This document shows positions 45,562 to 54,897 of a stretch of DNA of 64,000 nucleotides, in pieces. The position numbers were made by a program, and so were the translations under genes. The stretch is from Emcibacter nanhaiensis (lineage in GTDB: Bacteria > Pseudomonadota > Alphaproteobacteria > Sphingomonadales > Emcibacteraceae). Positions within the stretch are counted from its first letter, which is position 1. Each line of letters opens with the position of its first letter. Under the pieces are notes generated by a model that saw only the letters and a list, made by a program, of their open reading frames with translations, was not told the origin of the DNA and did not search any database. The DNA lies in contig NZ_VFIY01000015.1 of NCBI RefSeq assembly GCF_006385175.1, positions 126,501 to 190,500 on the forward strand. The letters run 5' to 3'.

Positions 45562-47436
45562 GTGCTTAGTAAAATCGTGAAGAGCGCACGCAACGCCGTG
45601 CGTGACGAGCAGGCAGGGGATACGCTGAAAGCGTTATCAAAATCACAGGCCATCATCGAATTTGAACCGGACGGGACTATCCTGGACGCCAACGAACTGT
45701 TCCTGAACTCGGCGGGGTACAGTCTTTCCGAAATCACCGGGCAGCACCACAGCATGTTTGTACAACCAGCTTACCGGGACAGCGTAGACTACAAGCAGTT
45801 CTGGCAGGAACTGCGTCAGGGAGAACATCAGTCCGCTATCTTCAGGCGTGTCGGCAAGCATGGAAAAGAGCTTTGGCTGCGGGCAACCTATGTGCCGGTA
45901 GAGAATTCCGCCGGACGGGTGACCAAAGTGGTAAAATATGCCACGGATATTACCGAACTGCAGAACGGCAATATCGATGCGGCCGGCAAGCTCAAGGCGC
46001 TTGACCGGGCCCAGGCCATTATCGAGTTTGAACTGGACGGTACGATTATTACTGCCAACGAGAATTTCCTGAATACTATTGGCTACAGCCTGGAGGAAAT
46101 CCGCGGTAAAAAGCACAGCATGTTTGTTGACGAAAAGGAACAAAACAGCACTGACTATCAGCAGCTTTGGAATGACCTCAGGGCCGGCCAATATAAGAAT
46201 GCTGAATACAAGCGGGTCGGCAACGGGGGCCGGGAAATCTGGCTGCAGGCCACCTATAATCCCATAATGGATGACGACGGCGTTCCTGTCCGGGTGGTGA
46301 AATTTGCCAATGACATTACAGAACAAAAAATGCGCAATGCCGATTACGCGGGCAAGATCGACGCCCTCAACAAGGCGCAGGCTGTCATTGAATTTGAGCT
46401 GGATGGCACTATTCTGACGGCCAACGAGAATTTCCTGAAGGCCGCTGGGTATCGCTTGGACGAAATCCAGGGCAAGCATCACAGCATGTTTGTAGACGAA
46501 GAATTCAAAACCAGTGCGGATTACAGGAAATTCTGGGAAAACCTTGGCAACGGGATATTTCAGGCCGATGAATATAAACGTATCGGCAAAGGTAATCGGG
46601 ACATCTGGCTGCAGGCGACCTATAATCCAGTTCTTGATCCCGAGGGTCGTCCTTTCAAGGTTGTCAAATTTGCCTCGGATGTGACCGAGATGGTCAAAGC
46701 CCGGCAGGAGCGGGAGCGGGTCGGCGCTATCGTTGATGAAAATCTGGACAAGATCCTGAAAACGGTCAGCGAGGCCAATGCCAAGGCCGGGTCGGCGGCC
46801 AGTGCCTCCACCCAGACGGACCAAATGCTCCAGGTGGTTGCCGCGGCGGCCGAGGAGTTGAATGCCTCAATTCACGAAATTACCGACAGCGTGGCCCATG
46901 CCCGCAAGGCGGCGGACCAGACTTTTACCGAAACAGAGTCCATCAACAGTTCCACCATGGAACTGAGCGATGCGGCCGAAGCCATGAATCGGATCGTGGT
47001 GCTGATCGAGGATATTGCCTCCCAGATCAACCTGCTGGCACTCAATGCGACCATTGAGTCCGCCCGGGCGGGCGAGGCCGGCAAGGGCTTCGCCGTGGTG
47101 GCCGGTGAAGTGAAAAACCTGGCCAATCAGGTGACGGATGCCATCGGGCAGATTTCCGGAGAAATCAACCGAATGCAGAATGTGTCCGGTGAAGTGGTCA
47201 ACCGGCTGGGTTCCATCAGTTCGGCAATCGGCGAACTGCAGGGCAATGTGAACGGCATTGCCGACGCTATTGAGGAACAGGGTGCGGCAACCCGGGATAT
47301 TTCCTCCAACATGCAGACGGCGGCGACGGCGGTTGCCGATGTGAACAAGAACCTGACGGACCTGTCCGGCGATATCGATGTGTCCAACCGTTATGCCCAG
47401 GAAGGCATCGATCTCTATCGCAGCCTGCAGGCCTGA
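45562..47436 (+). CDS. Soluble methyl-accepting chemotaxis protein with three tandem PAS domains
   Basis: A 624-residue chemoreceptor. Three near-repeat PAS domains of ~122 residues (about 23-140, 145-262, 267-384) each carry an HSMFV segment and a WLxATY segment. The MCP signalling domain follows (~400-624), with the hairpin tip [28 protein letters not shown] split across its centre. No transmembrane helix is visible, so it is likely cytoplasmic, perhaps an Aer-like redox or ligand sensor. The start is a GTG with GGGAG upstream. It is monocistronic, followed by a terminator. No other chemotaxis genes are in the window. Confidence 0.9.
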   Translation: MLSKIVKSARNAVRDEQAGDTLKALSKSQAIIEFEPDGTILDANELFLNSAGYSLSEITGQHHSMFVQPAYRDSVDYKQFWQELRQGEHQSAIFRRVGKHGKELWLRATYVPVENSAGRVTKVVKYATDITELQNGNIDAAGKLKALDRAQAIIEFELDGTIITANENFLNTIGYSLEEIRGKKHSMFVDEKEQNSTDYQQLWNDLRAGQYKNAEYKRVGNGGREIWLQATYNPIMDDDGVPVRVVKFANDITEQKMRNADYAGKIDALNKAQAVIEFELDGTILTANENFLKAAGYRLDEIQGKHHSMFVDEEFKTSADYRKFWENLGNGIFQADEYKRIGKGNRDIWLQATYNPVLDPEGRPFKVVKFASDVTEMVKARQERERVGAIVDENLDKILKTVSEANAKAGSAASASTQTDQMLQVVAAAAEELNASIHEITDSVAHARKAADQTFTETESINSSTMELSDAAEAMNRIVVLIEDIASQINLLALNATIESARAGEAGKGFAVVAGEVKNLANQVTDAIGQISGEINRMQNVSGEVVNRLGSISSAIGELQGNVNGIADAIEEQGAATRDISSNMQTAATAVADVNKNLTDLSGDIDVSNRYAQEGIDLYRSLQA

Positions 47437-47458
47437 CGACAGACCGGACTGGAAAAGC

Positions 47459-47489
47459 AAAACGCCCCGACGGATCGGGGCGTTTTTTT
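47459..47489. terminator. Bidirectional terminator after the chemoreceptor
   Basis: AAAACGCCCCGA and TCGGGGCGTTTT form a 12-bp perfect stem with a 4-base loop and T-runs in both directions. It lies between the chemoreceptor stop and the convergent cyclase gene. Confidence 0.92.
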
Positions 47490-47510
47490 GTGGATCGGGC
47501 GTGTGTTTCT

Positions 47511-48299
47511 TTATTTCTTCGGCACCAGGGCGATGACGCGCAGCGGGCTGCCGGAACCGTCCTCCACTTTCAGCGGGGCGGCGATGATGAGGGCGCCCTT
47601 GGCCGGCAGCAGGTCCAGGTTGGTCATGCACTGCAGGCCGTATTTGCCGGCGCCGTGCATATAATGGTGACAGGGATACTGGGGCTCGAAGGCAAAGGCC
47701 TGGCCGGCGTCGGTGCCGACGCATTCGGTGCCGAAACCAAGCACGTCGCGGTCATTGACCATGAACAGGGTGGCTTCGGTGTCCGGTCCCGGCGAATGGG
47801 CGCCGTCTTCCTGCATGTTGGTATAGTTGCCGGCCGGGGCCACTTTGCGCCAGTCGGAGCGCAGGAACACCCAGCTGCCGGCTTCGATCTTGCCATTCTC
47901 TTCCTCCCACTTGAGCAGGAACTCCTTGGTCAGGATAAAGCCCGGATCGGCGGCCACTTCCTTTGAACAGTCAATCACACATACCGGGGCGATGAAATCC
48001 TTGAGCGGCATGGTGTCGACACTATTGTTGGGCAGGTCCTTGCCGGTGACCCAGTGAATCGGCGCGTCGAAATGGGTGCCGGTATGTTCGCTGAAGGACA
48101 GGTTGTGCCAGTACCAGGCCGGGCCGTTCTCATCATAGCGGGAGATCACTTCCTTTTTGAACCCCCAGGCCTGGCCGAATTCTTCCGGCAGCTGGATTGT
48201 CGGATATTCAGGGCGCAGGGTTTCGGTGAGGTCAACCACTTCAACTGAGCCGGAGGCCAGGGCGTCCATCAGAAGAGCATTTACATTGCTGTCAGTCAT
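47511..48299 (-). CDS. Cyclase-family metal hydrolase resembling isatin hydrolase
   Basis: A 262-residue protein of the kynurenine-formamidase/cyclase fold. The metal motif is EHTGTHFDAPIHWVTGKD with His72, His76, Asp78 and His82. IDCSKEVAADPGF, HSPGP, GTDAGQAFAFEPQ and NLDLLPAKGALIIAAPLK follow. From memory these stretches match the Mn-dependent isatin hydrolase of marine alphaproteobacteria much better than KynB. That enzyme opens isatin to isatinate. It is divergent from a MarR gene across a promoter-rich gap. Context with IorA/B and a Rieske dioxygenase fits indole catabolism. The substrate is inferred. Confidence 0.82.
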   Translation of the reverse strand: MTDSNVNALLMDALASGSVEVVDLTETLRPEYPTIQLPEEFGQAWGFKKEVISRYDENGPAWYWHNLSFSEHTGTHFDAPIHWVTGKDLPNNSVDTMPLKDFIAPVCVIDCSKEVAADPGFILTKEFLLKWEEENGKIEAGSWVFLRSDWRKVAPAGNYTNMQEDGAHSPGPDTEATLFMVNDRDVLGFGTECVGTDAGQAFAFEPQYPCHHYMHGAGKYGLQCMTNLDLLPAKGALIIAAPLKVEDGSGSPLRVIALVPKK

Positions 48300-48425
48300 G
48301 TTTCATTCCCATCCTAGGTTTGTATGCGCCGCCCGGGGCGGCAGGAAATTTAATTTGCCATTTATTTTATTTATAAAGTAATCAGCGTCAAAATCATATA
48401 GCTTCGTTATATAGCAATAATATCG

Positions 48426-48466
48426 CCAATAATTGGATTTGACAATTTTTATTTTAACACTAAAAT
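48426..48466 (+). promoter_or_regulatory. Predicted promoter and palindrome for the MarR-acyl-CoA operon
   Basis: TTGACA at 48439 and TAAAAT at 48461 are separated by 16 bases, a strong sigma70-type match. The 11-base palindrome CCAATAATTGG at 48426-48436 abuts the -35. The element lies in the 253-base AT-rich gap between the divergent cyclase and MarR genes, where no other gene is visible. MarR autoregulation is the likely reading. Confidence 0.55.
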
Positions 48467-48552
48467 ATATGTCATGATTGTACGGGTTGGCTGGATAATT
48501 ATCAAGTGGCCTTTTATCTGTAACACACCTGCTAACTTTGGGATACCCCGGT

Positions 48553-49020
48553 ATGACTGAACTGGATAGGGATATGAAAACCCTGCGCACCTGGCTCGCA
48601 CTGCTCAGGGCGTCCAACACCATCAAGAAGGATATTGATTCGAAACTGCGCACGCAGTTTGGCATCTCCATTTCGCGTTTTGATATCCTGTCCGCCCTTC
48701 AGCGCGGCAACCGCAACGGGCTGCGCGCCGGGGAGCTGTCCCGTCAGCTGTTTGTCAGTGAAGGCAACACCACGCAGGTGATCGGCAAGCTGATCCAGGA
48801 AGGCCTGGTACTCAAGCGCAATGATGCCAATGACGCCCGGGTGGTGATCTATTCCCTGTCCGATGAAGGCGAGGCCCTGTTCCGGAAAATGGCGGCCGAG
48901 CACCGGAAATGGATCGGGGAGACGTTCAAGGAATTATCGGAAGCAGACCTCACGGCCCTGCAGGATCTGCTGAGCCAGCTGCCGCCGTTTGCATCAAACA
49001 AGGAAAAGGATGTGGCATGA
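48553..49020 (+). CDS. MarR-family transcriptional regulator, first gene of the operon
   Basis: A 155-residue winged-helix regulator: [31 protein letters not shown] (HTH) and [17 protein letters not shown] (wing). I chose the ATG at 48553; a TTG at 48538 is the alternative. It overlaps the enoyl-CoA hydratase by 4 bases and is divergent from the isatin-hydrolase-like gene, so it probably controls both directions. MarR repressors that sense an aromatic acid are common at such positions. Confidence 0.87.
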   Translation: MTELDRDMKTLRTWLALLRASNTIKKDIDSKLRTQFGISISRFDILSALQRGNRNGLRAGELSRQLFVSEGNTTQVIGKLIQEGLVLKRNDANDARVVIYSLSDEGEALFRKMAAEHRKWIGETFKELSEADLTALQDLLSQLPPFASNKEKDVA

Positions 49021-49832
49021 GCCTGGACCCCAAAACCTATAAACCCGAACATTTCCTCTGGCAGTTTGAGGAGGGAGTCGGCCGCGTCGCCCTCAATGTG
49101 CCGTCGCAGAAAAACCCGCTGACCTTCGAGTCCTATGCGGAGCTCCGGGATTTCTTCCGCGAGCTGGTCTATATCGACGAAGTGAAGGCGATCGTGTTCG
49201 GCAGTACCGAAGGCAATTTCTGTTCCGGCGGCAATGTGCATGACATCATCGGTCCGCTGATCAAAATGGATATGATCGGCCTGTTGAAATTTACTCGCAT
49301 GACCGGGGACCTGGTCAAAGCCATGCGCGGTTGCCCGCAGCCGATTATCGCTGCCGTCAACGGCATCAGTGCCGGCGCCGGAGCGATCATCGCCATGGCC
49401 TCCGACTTCCGCTATGCTACCCCGGACGCCCAGACCGCCTTCCTGTTCAACCGGGTCGGCCTCGCCGGCTGCGACATGGGCGCCTGCGCCATCCTGCCGC
49501 GCCTTATCGGTCAGGGCCGGGCCAGCGAACTGCTGTTCACCGGCCGGGCGCTTGGCGCCGAGGAAGGCGAACGCTGGGGCTACTTCAACAAAGTGGTGGC
49601 CGAGGAAGAGCTCGAGGCGGAAGCCATGAAAATGGCGAAGCGGCTGGCCAGCGGGCCCACCTTCGCCAACGGCATCACCAAGAACCAGCTCAACATGGAA
49701 TGGGACATGAGCCTGGATACGGCCATCGAAGCGGAAGCCCAGGCCCAGGCTATCTGTATGCAGACCGAGGATTTCGCCCGCGCCTATCATGCCTTTATCG
49801 CCAAGGAAAAGCCGGTGTTCGAAGGGAACTGA
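49017..49832 (+). CDS. Enoyl-CoA hydratase/isomerase family protein
   Basis: Crotonase-fold enzyme of 271 residues. The oxyanion-hole segments are [12 protein letters not shown] and [16 protein letters not shown]. The usual catalytic Glu position in [13 protein letters not shown] appears to be replaced: VGLAGCDMG lacks the common Glu, so hydratase chemistry may differ. The start is ATG 49017, coupled to MarR. The acyl-CoA dehydrogenase starts 2 bases after its stop. It belongs to a CoA-thioester pathway; the substrate is unknown. Confidence 0.85.
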   Translation: MSLDPKTYKPEHFLWQFEEGVGRVALNVPSQKNPLTFESYAELRDFFRELVYIDEVKAIVFGSTEGNFCSGGNVHDIIGPLIKMDMIGLLKFTRMTGDLVKAMRGCPQPIIAAVNGISAGAGAIIAMASDFRYATPDAQTAFLFNRVGLAGCDMGACAILPRLIGQGRASELLFTGRALGAEEGERWGYFNKVVAEEELEAEAMKMAKRLASGPTFANGITKNQLNMEWDMSLDTAIEAEAQAQAICMQTEDFARAYHAFIAKEKPVFEGN

Positions 49833-49834
49833 CG

Positions 49835-51010
49835 ATGTCTGACACAAGCTATCTCGACTGGCCCTTTTTTGAAGACCATCACCGCGCCCTGGCGCGGGAT
49901 CTGGATGCCTGGTGCCATGCCAACCTGCCGGCCATTGTCGATGCGGAAGGGGCCCATGACAATGTGGACGACACCTGTCGTACTTTGGTTAAAGTGATGG
50001 GCGATGCCGGCTGGCTGCGCTATGCGGTGCCCAAAGCCTACGGCGGGGTGCATGAAAATCTTGACGTGCGCTCGCTGGCGTTGATCCGGGAAACCCTTGG
50101 CCGCCATTCGGGGCTGGCCGATTTTGCCTTTGCCATGCAGGGGCTGGGCTCCGGCGCCATCAGCACCTTCGGCTCCCATGAGCTGAAGCAGGCCTACCTG
50201 CCCGATGTAGCGTCCGGAAAAAAAATCGCCGCTTTCGCCCTGTCGGAAACCGATGCGGGTTCTGATGTGGCGGCGATGCAGACCTGGCTGGAACGCGCCG
50301 GCGACGGTTTTGTCGCCAACGGCAGCAAGACCTGGATTTCCAACGGCGGCATTGCCGATTTCTATACCCTGTTCGCCCGCAACGGCAAGGACGGCAAGAA
50401 GCTCAGCGCCGTGGTCGTGGATAAGGACTGTGACGGTTTCAGCATTGCCGACCGCATCGATGTCATTGCCCCCCATCCGCTCGGCACCCTCAGCTTTGAT
50501 GAGTGCAAGATCGCGGCCGATCGGCAGATCGGCAACGATGACGAAGGCATGAAAATCGCCCTTGGCACCCTGGATATTTTCCGTACCACGGTCGGCGCCG
50601 CGGCGCTGGGGTTTGCCCGCCGGGCGCTGGATGAGGCGACGGAAAGGGCGGTGAACCGCCAGATGTTCGGCGCCACCCTGTCCGACCTGCCGATCGCCCA
50701 GGAGCGGCTGGCGGAAATGGCGCTCGACGTGGATGCCTCGGCGCTGCTGGTCTACCGTTCCGCCTGGGTCAAGGATGTGAAGAAAACCCGCGTCACCCGT
50801 GAAGCGGCCATGGCTAAACTCTATGCCACCGATCAGGCCCAGCTTGTCATCGATAAGGCGGTGCAGCTGTTCGGCGGCCTTGGCGTGACAAAGGGCGTTA
50901 AGGTGGAAGAGCTTTATCGCGAAATCCGGGCGCTGCGTATTTATGAAGGCGCCTCTGAGGTGCAGAAAATTGTCATTGCCCGGCAGCATCTGCAGGACAA
51001 CATGAAGTAG
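49835..51010 (+). CDS. Acyl-CoA dehydrogenase
   Basis: FAD enzyme of 391 residues that introduces an alpha-beta double bond into an acyl-Co[18 protein letters not shown] and the KTWISNGG segment bind FAD. The region [36 protein letters not shown] holds the C-terminal signature and the likely base Glu. The start is ATG 49835, right after the hydratase stop. The frame extends upstream, but that part is antisense-like filler over the hydratase gene. Electrons would go to ETF, not encoded here. Confidence 0.9.
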   Translation: MSDTSYLDWPFFEDHHRALARDLDAWCHANLPAIVDAEGAHDNVDDTCRTLVKVMGDAGWLRYAVPKAYGGVHENLDVRSLALIRETLGRHSGLADFAFAMQGLGSGAISTFGSHELKQAYLPDVASGKKIAAFALSETDAGSDVAAMQTWLERAGDGFVANGSKTWISNGGIADFYTLFARNGKDGKKLSAVVVDKDCDGFSIADRIDVIAPHPLGTLSFDECKIAADRQIGNDDEGMKIALGTLDIFRTTVGAAALGFARRALDEATERAVNRQMFGATLSDLPIAQERLAEMALDVDASALLVYRSAWVKDVKKTRVTREAAMAKLYATDQAQLVIDKAVQLFGGLGVTKGVKVEELYREIRALRIYEGASEVQKIVIARQHLQDNMK

Positions 51011-51021
51011 GAAATGTTATT

Positions 51022-51417
51022 ATGAGAGAAATTTTACTGCCGGAAGGCTGGCCCCGTCCCAAGGGCTACTCAAACGGCATTATGGCGACAGGGCGCATGG
51101 TGTTTACCGCCGGTCTTGTCGGCTGGAACGAAGAGGAAAAATTCGAGCATGAGGACCTGGTTGGGCAGTTCCGCCAGATTCTGGAAAGCACCAAGGCGGT
51201 GCTGGCGGAAGCCGGCGCCGAGCCCGAGCATATCGTGCGCATGACCTGGTATATCACCGACAAGGCCGAGTATCTGGCCAATCTGTCTGAAATCGGGGCA
51301 GCCTGGCGCGATGTGATGGGCCGGGTATTTCCCTGCATGGCCTGTGTACAGGTTGCGGCCCTGATCGAGGACGCCGCCAAGATCGAAATTGAAACAACAG
51401 CAGTTATTCCTGACTAG
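51022..51417 (+). CDS. RidA/YjgF-family protein
   Basis: A 131-residue Rid-fold protein. The family hydrolyses reactive enamines and imines or acts on related ring-opened intermediates. Visible features are [31 protein letters not shown] and the C-terminal [20 protein letters not shown]. The place of the usual Arg105 (typically RPARSxV) reads FPCMACVQV, so the canonical deaminase Arg seems absent. It is embedded in the acyl-CoA operon, and relatives in aromatic clusters act on semialdehyde or aminomuconate intermediates. Confidence 0.85.
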   Translation: MREILLPEGWPRPKGYSNGIMATGRMVFTAGLVGWNEEEKFEHEDLVGQFRQILESTKAVLAEAGAEPEHIVRMTWYITDKAEYLANLSEIGAAWRDVMGRVFPCMACVQVAALIEDAAKIEIETTAVIPD

Positions 51418-51431
51418 AGCGAGAAATAGAA

Positions 51432-52610
51432 ATGTCATCACTACCTTCATTTAACTGGGAAGACCCCCTTGGACTCGAAGATGCACTCACCGAAGAAGAG
51501 CGCATGATCATGGACAGCGCCCGGTCCTATTGCCAGGACAAGCTGATGCCGCGGGTGTTGGAAGCCAACCGGCACGAGATTTTCCATCGGGAAATCATGA
51601 ATGAGCTTGGCGAGCTTGGCCTCCTGGGCTGTACCATTGACGGCTATGGCTGCGCCGGCACCAACTATGTGACTTACGGCCTGGTTGCCCGCGAAGTGGA
51701 GCGGGTGGACAGCGGCTACCGGTCCGCCATGTCCGTGCAAAGCTCCCTCGTCATGCATCCGATCAATGAATTCGGCTCCGAGGAACAGAAACAGAAATTC
51801 CTGCCCAAACTGGCGACCGGTGAATATGTCGGCTGTTTCGGCCTGACCGAGCCCAACGCCGGCTCCGACCCGGCCGGTATGAAAACCCGCGCCCGCAAGG
51901 TGGACGGCGGTTACAGCCTCAGCGGTGCCAAAATGTGGATCACCAACAGCCCGATCGCCGATGTGTTCGTGGTCTGGGCCAAGGATGATGAAGGCGATAT
52001 TCGCGGCTTCATCCTGGAAAAGGGCATGGAAGGCCTCAGCGCGCCGAAAATCGAGGGTAAATTCTCGCTGCGCGCTTCCATCACCGGCGAGATTGTGATG
52101 GACGAGGTATTCGTGCCGGAAGAGAATAAGTTCCCGGAAGTCAGAGGCCTGAAAGGGCCGTTCAGTTGCCTCAACAAGGCGCGCTTCGGCATTGCCTGGG
52201 GCGCCATGGGCGCGGCTGAATTCTGCTGGCATGCCGCGCGCCAGTATACCCTGGACCGGATCCAGTTCGAGCGCCCACTGGCCGCCACCCAGCTGGTGCA
52301 GAAGAAACTGGCCGACATGCAGACTGAAATCGCCCTCGGTCTTCATGCGGCATTGCAGGCGGGGCGCCTGATGGATGCAGGCAAGCTGGGTGTTCCGGCG
52401 ATTTCCCTGATCAAGCGCAACAACTGCGGCAAGGCACTGGAGATCGCCCGCACCGCCCGTGACATGCACGGCGGTAACGGAATCGCCGACGAATTCCATG
52501 TGATTCGTCATGTGATGAACCTGGAAGCGGTCAACACTTATGAAGGCACCCATGACGTGCATGCCCTGATCCTGGGCCGGGCCATCACGGGCCTGCAGGC
52601 TTTTTCATAA
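51432..52610 (+). CDS. gcdH: Glutaryl-CoA dehydrogenase-like acyl-CoA dehydrogenase
   Basis: A 392-residue flavoenzyme with the full GcdH pattern: [42 protein letters not shown], the [17 protein letters not shown] loop, [18 protein letters not shown], and the catalytic Glu in [17 protein letters not shown]. GcdH oxidises and decarboxylates glutaryl-CoA to crotonyl-CoA, the outlet of many aromatic-CoA and lysine or tryptophan pathways. In an aromatic locus a benzylsuccinyl- or aryl-type dicarboxyl-CoA could be the substrate instead. It starts 14 bases after ridA and is the last gene before a long inverted repeat. Confidence 0.88.
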   Translation: MSSLPSFNWEDPLGLEDALTEEERMIMDSARSYCQDKLMPRVLEANRHEIFHREIMNELGELGLLGCTIDGYGCAGTNYVTYGLVAREVERVDSGYRSAMSVQSSLVMHPINEFGSEEQKQKFLPKLATGEYVGCFGLTEPNAGSDPAGMKTRARKVDGGYSLSGAKMWITNSPIADVFVVWAKDDEGDIRGFILEKGMEGLSAPKIEGKFSLRASITGEIVMDEVFVPEENKFPEVRGLKGPFSCLNKARFGIAWGAMGAAEFCWHAARQYTLDRIQFERPLAATQLVQKKLADMQTEIALGLHAALQAGRLMDAGKLGVPAISLIKRNNCGKALEIARTARDMHGGNGIADEFHVIRHVMNLEAVNTYEGTHDVHALILGRAITGLQAFS

Positions 52611-52614
52611 GAGT

Positions 52615-52660
52615 GGATATATTAATCTAAAAATCATTTGATTTTTCAACTAATATATCC
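52615..52660. promoter_or_regulatory. 46-bp symmetric nested inverted repeat between gcdH and iorA
   Basis: Outer arms GGATATATTA and TAATATATCC (10 bp) and inner arms AAAAATCA and TGATTTTT (8 bp, 2-base loop) are separated on each side by exactly 4 bases. It begins 4 bases after the gcdH stop and lies 84 bases before iorA. It lacks a terminal T-run and is very AT-rich, so an operator for a dimeric or tetrameric regulator is more likely than a terminator, although a weak terminator role cannot be excluded. Confidence 0.55.
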
Positions 52661-52743
52661 TAGGCTTTGACAATGGCAGTCGTCCTCCGCCCTTCCTGAT
52701 TTTTTGGGGGGACGGCTCCCCACAATCAAAAGACGGGTGGATT

Positions 52744-54894
52744 ATGGCTGAAAGATCATTTGCAAAAGAAGTTCAGGACCTCAAGGTCGCTGCCGGGGAG
52801 GAATTCCGCGGTGAAGGCATCCTGGCGGTGACCAAGGCGCTGCTGCAGTCGGGGGTCTCCTATGTGGGCGGCTACCAGGGCGCGCCCATCTCCCATCTGA
52901 TGGACGTGCTGGCGGATGCCGAGGAAATCCTCGAAGAACTGGATATTCATTTTGAAGCCAGCGCCTCCGAAGCCTCGGCGGCCGCCATGCTGGCGGCGTC
53001 GGTCAACTATCCGCTGCGCGGGGCCGTGACCTGGAAATCCACCGTCGGCACCAATGTGGCCTCCGACGCCCTGGCCAGTGTCTCGTCCAGTGGCGTCATG
53101 GGCGGCACCCTGATCATCATCGGCGAGGACTATGGCGAAGGCTCCTCCATCATGCAGGAACGTTCCCACGCCTTTGCCATGAAGTCGCAGCTCTGGCTGC
53201 TGGACCCCCGTCCCAACCTGCAGTCCATTGTCGACATGGTGGAGAAGGGCTTCGAGCTGTCCGAAGCCTCCAACACGCCGGTGATGCTGGAGCTGCGCAT
53301 CCGCGCCTGTCATGTGCACGGCAGCTTTATCGCCAAGGAAAACCGGCGTCCGGATTTCACCCTGCGCGAAGCCATGGAAAATCCGACCCGGGATTATGGC
53401 CGTGTGGTGCTGCCGCCCAGCAACTTTGTGCACGAGCATGAAAAGGTAAATCATCGCTGGCCGTCGGCGGTCAAGTTCATCAAGGACAACAAGCTCAACG
53501 AATTTCTCGGCGGCCACAGTGGCGACTGCGGCATTATCGTCCAGGGCGGCATGTATAACACCCTGATGCGGGCGCTGGCGCTCTTGGGTCTCGCCGACCA
53601 TTACGGCAATACCGATATCCCCATTTACTGCCTCAACGTCACCTATCCGCTGATCGATGACGAGGTGGCCGGTTTCTGTGTCGACAAGAAAGCGGTCCTG
53701 GTGGTGGAAGAGGGCCAGCCCGAATATCTGGAGCAGAATATCAACACCATCCTGCGCCGCAAGGACCTGCAGACCAAGGTGCACGGTAAGGACGTGCTGC
53801 CGCTGGCCGGAGAATATACCGGCCAGGTGATCCTGGACGGCGTGCGTAAATTCTATGACAAGAACAGCCCGGACGTGGTCTCCAAAAGCCCGGCCCTGCC
53901 GGTGGCGCTGAGCCAGGAAGACCATGCCTCGCTGGCGGAAACAGTGCCGGCGCGGCCGGTCGGTTTCTGCACCGGCTGTCCGGAACGTCCGGTGTTTACG
54001 GCCATGAAACTGCTGCAGCGGGAACTGGGCAACATCCATGTCAGCTGCGATATCGGCTGTCACCTGTTTTCGATCCTGCCGCCGTTCAACATCGGTAACA
54101 CCACCATGGGCTATGGTCTTGGCTGGTCCGGGGCCTCGGCCTTCAACACCGCATCCGACAAGCGCACCATCTCGATCATGGGCGATGGCGGTTTCTGGCA
54201 CAACGGCCTGACCAGCGGCGTCGGTAATGCGGTGTTCAACAAGAATGACAACCTGCTGGTGATTGTCGACAACGGCTATAGCGCGGCGACCGGTGGCCAG
54301 GATATCCTGTCGTCGCGGGCGCTCAACAAGTCGAAAAGCACCAACAATCCCATCAGCAAGGCCATCGCCGGGCTCGGTATCAAGTGGCAGCGCACGGTGG
54401 AAACCTATCGCATCAGTGAAATGGTCAAGGTGCTCCGCGAAGCCATGACTACCCCGGAAAAGGGCCCGAAGGTTATTATTGCCGAGAGCGAATGTATGCT
54501 GAACCGGCAGCGCCGGGAGAAACCCCAGCGCAACAAAGCCATCAGGGACGGCAAACGGATTGTGCGGGCACGTTTTGGTGTAGACCCCGACACCTGTACC
54601 GGCGACCATGCCTGTATCCGCCTGTCCGGTTGTCCGTCCCTGACCATCCGCGACAATCCGGATCCGCTGCGCGAGGACCCGGTCGCTTGGGTCAACAATG
54701 ACTGCGTCGGTTGCGGCGTGTGCGGTGAAGTGACCCATGCGGCGGTGCTGTGTCCGTCCTTCTTCCGGGCCGAACTGCTCTATAATCCCAACGGCTGGGA
54801 CCGCTTCACCTCCGGGATCAGGAACAGCGTGATCGGCTTCCTGCAGCGCCGGATCGACAAGAAACGCGCCAAATACAGCTTCGGGGAGGGATAA
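52744..54894 (+). CDS. iorA: Indolepyruvate:ferredoxin oxidoreductase-type alpha subunit
   Basis: A 716-residue TPP enzyme subunit. The N-terminal pyrimidine-binding domain has GYQGAPISHLMDVLAD and the acidic FEASASEASAAAML. The TPP/Mg motif is GDGGFWHNGL...KNDNLLVIVDNGYSAATGG (~476-515). A C-terminal ferredoxin-like domain (~610-675) has Cys618, Asp621, Cys624, Cys630 and Cys654, Cys657, Cys660, Cys670. Enzymes of this family turn arylpyruvates into arylacetyl-CoA. It starts a second transcription unit of the locus (133 bases after gcdH) and is 3 bases from iorB. Electron acceptor and substrate are not known. Confidence 0.88.
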   Translation: MAERSFAKEVQDLKVAAGEEFRGEGILAVTKALLQSGVSYVGGYQGAPISHLMDVLADAEEILEELDIHFEASASEASAAAMLAASVNYPLRGAVTWKSTVGTNVASDALASVSSSGVMGGTLIIIGEDYGEGSSIMQERSHAFAMKSQLWLLDPRPNLQSIVDMVEKGFELSEASNTPVMLELRIRACHVHGSFIAKENRRPDFTLREAMENPTRDYGRVVLPPSNFVHEHEKVNHRWPSAVKFIKDNKLNEFLGGHSGDCGIIVQGGMYNTLMRALALLGLADHYGNTDIPIYCLNVTYPLIDDEVAGFCVDKKAVLVVEEGQPEYLEQNINTILRRKDLQTKVHGKDVLPLAGEYTGQVILDGVRKFYDKNSPDVVSKSPALPVALSQEDHASLAETVPARPVGFCTGCPERPVFTAMKLLQRELGNIHVSCDIGCHLFSILPPFNIGNTTMGYGLGWSGASAFNTASDKRTISIMGDGGFWHNGLTSGVGNAVFNKNDNLLVIVDNGYSAATGGQDILSSRALNKSKSTNNPISKAIAGLGIKWQRTVETYRISEMVKVLREAMTTPEKGPKVIIAESECMLNRQRREKPQRNKAIRDGKRIVRARFGVDPDTCTGDHACIRLSGCPSLTIRDNPDPLREDPVAWVNNDCVGCGVCGEVTHAAVLCPSFFRAELLYNPNGWDRFTSGIRNSVIGFLQRRIDKKRAKYSFGEG

Positions 54895-54897
54895 GAC

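Noticed and set aside
45643-46824. A 393-codon minus-strand frame with apparent internal repeats
   Set aside because: The repeats are the mirror of the three PAS repeats in the chemoreceptor; no RBS or family match.
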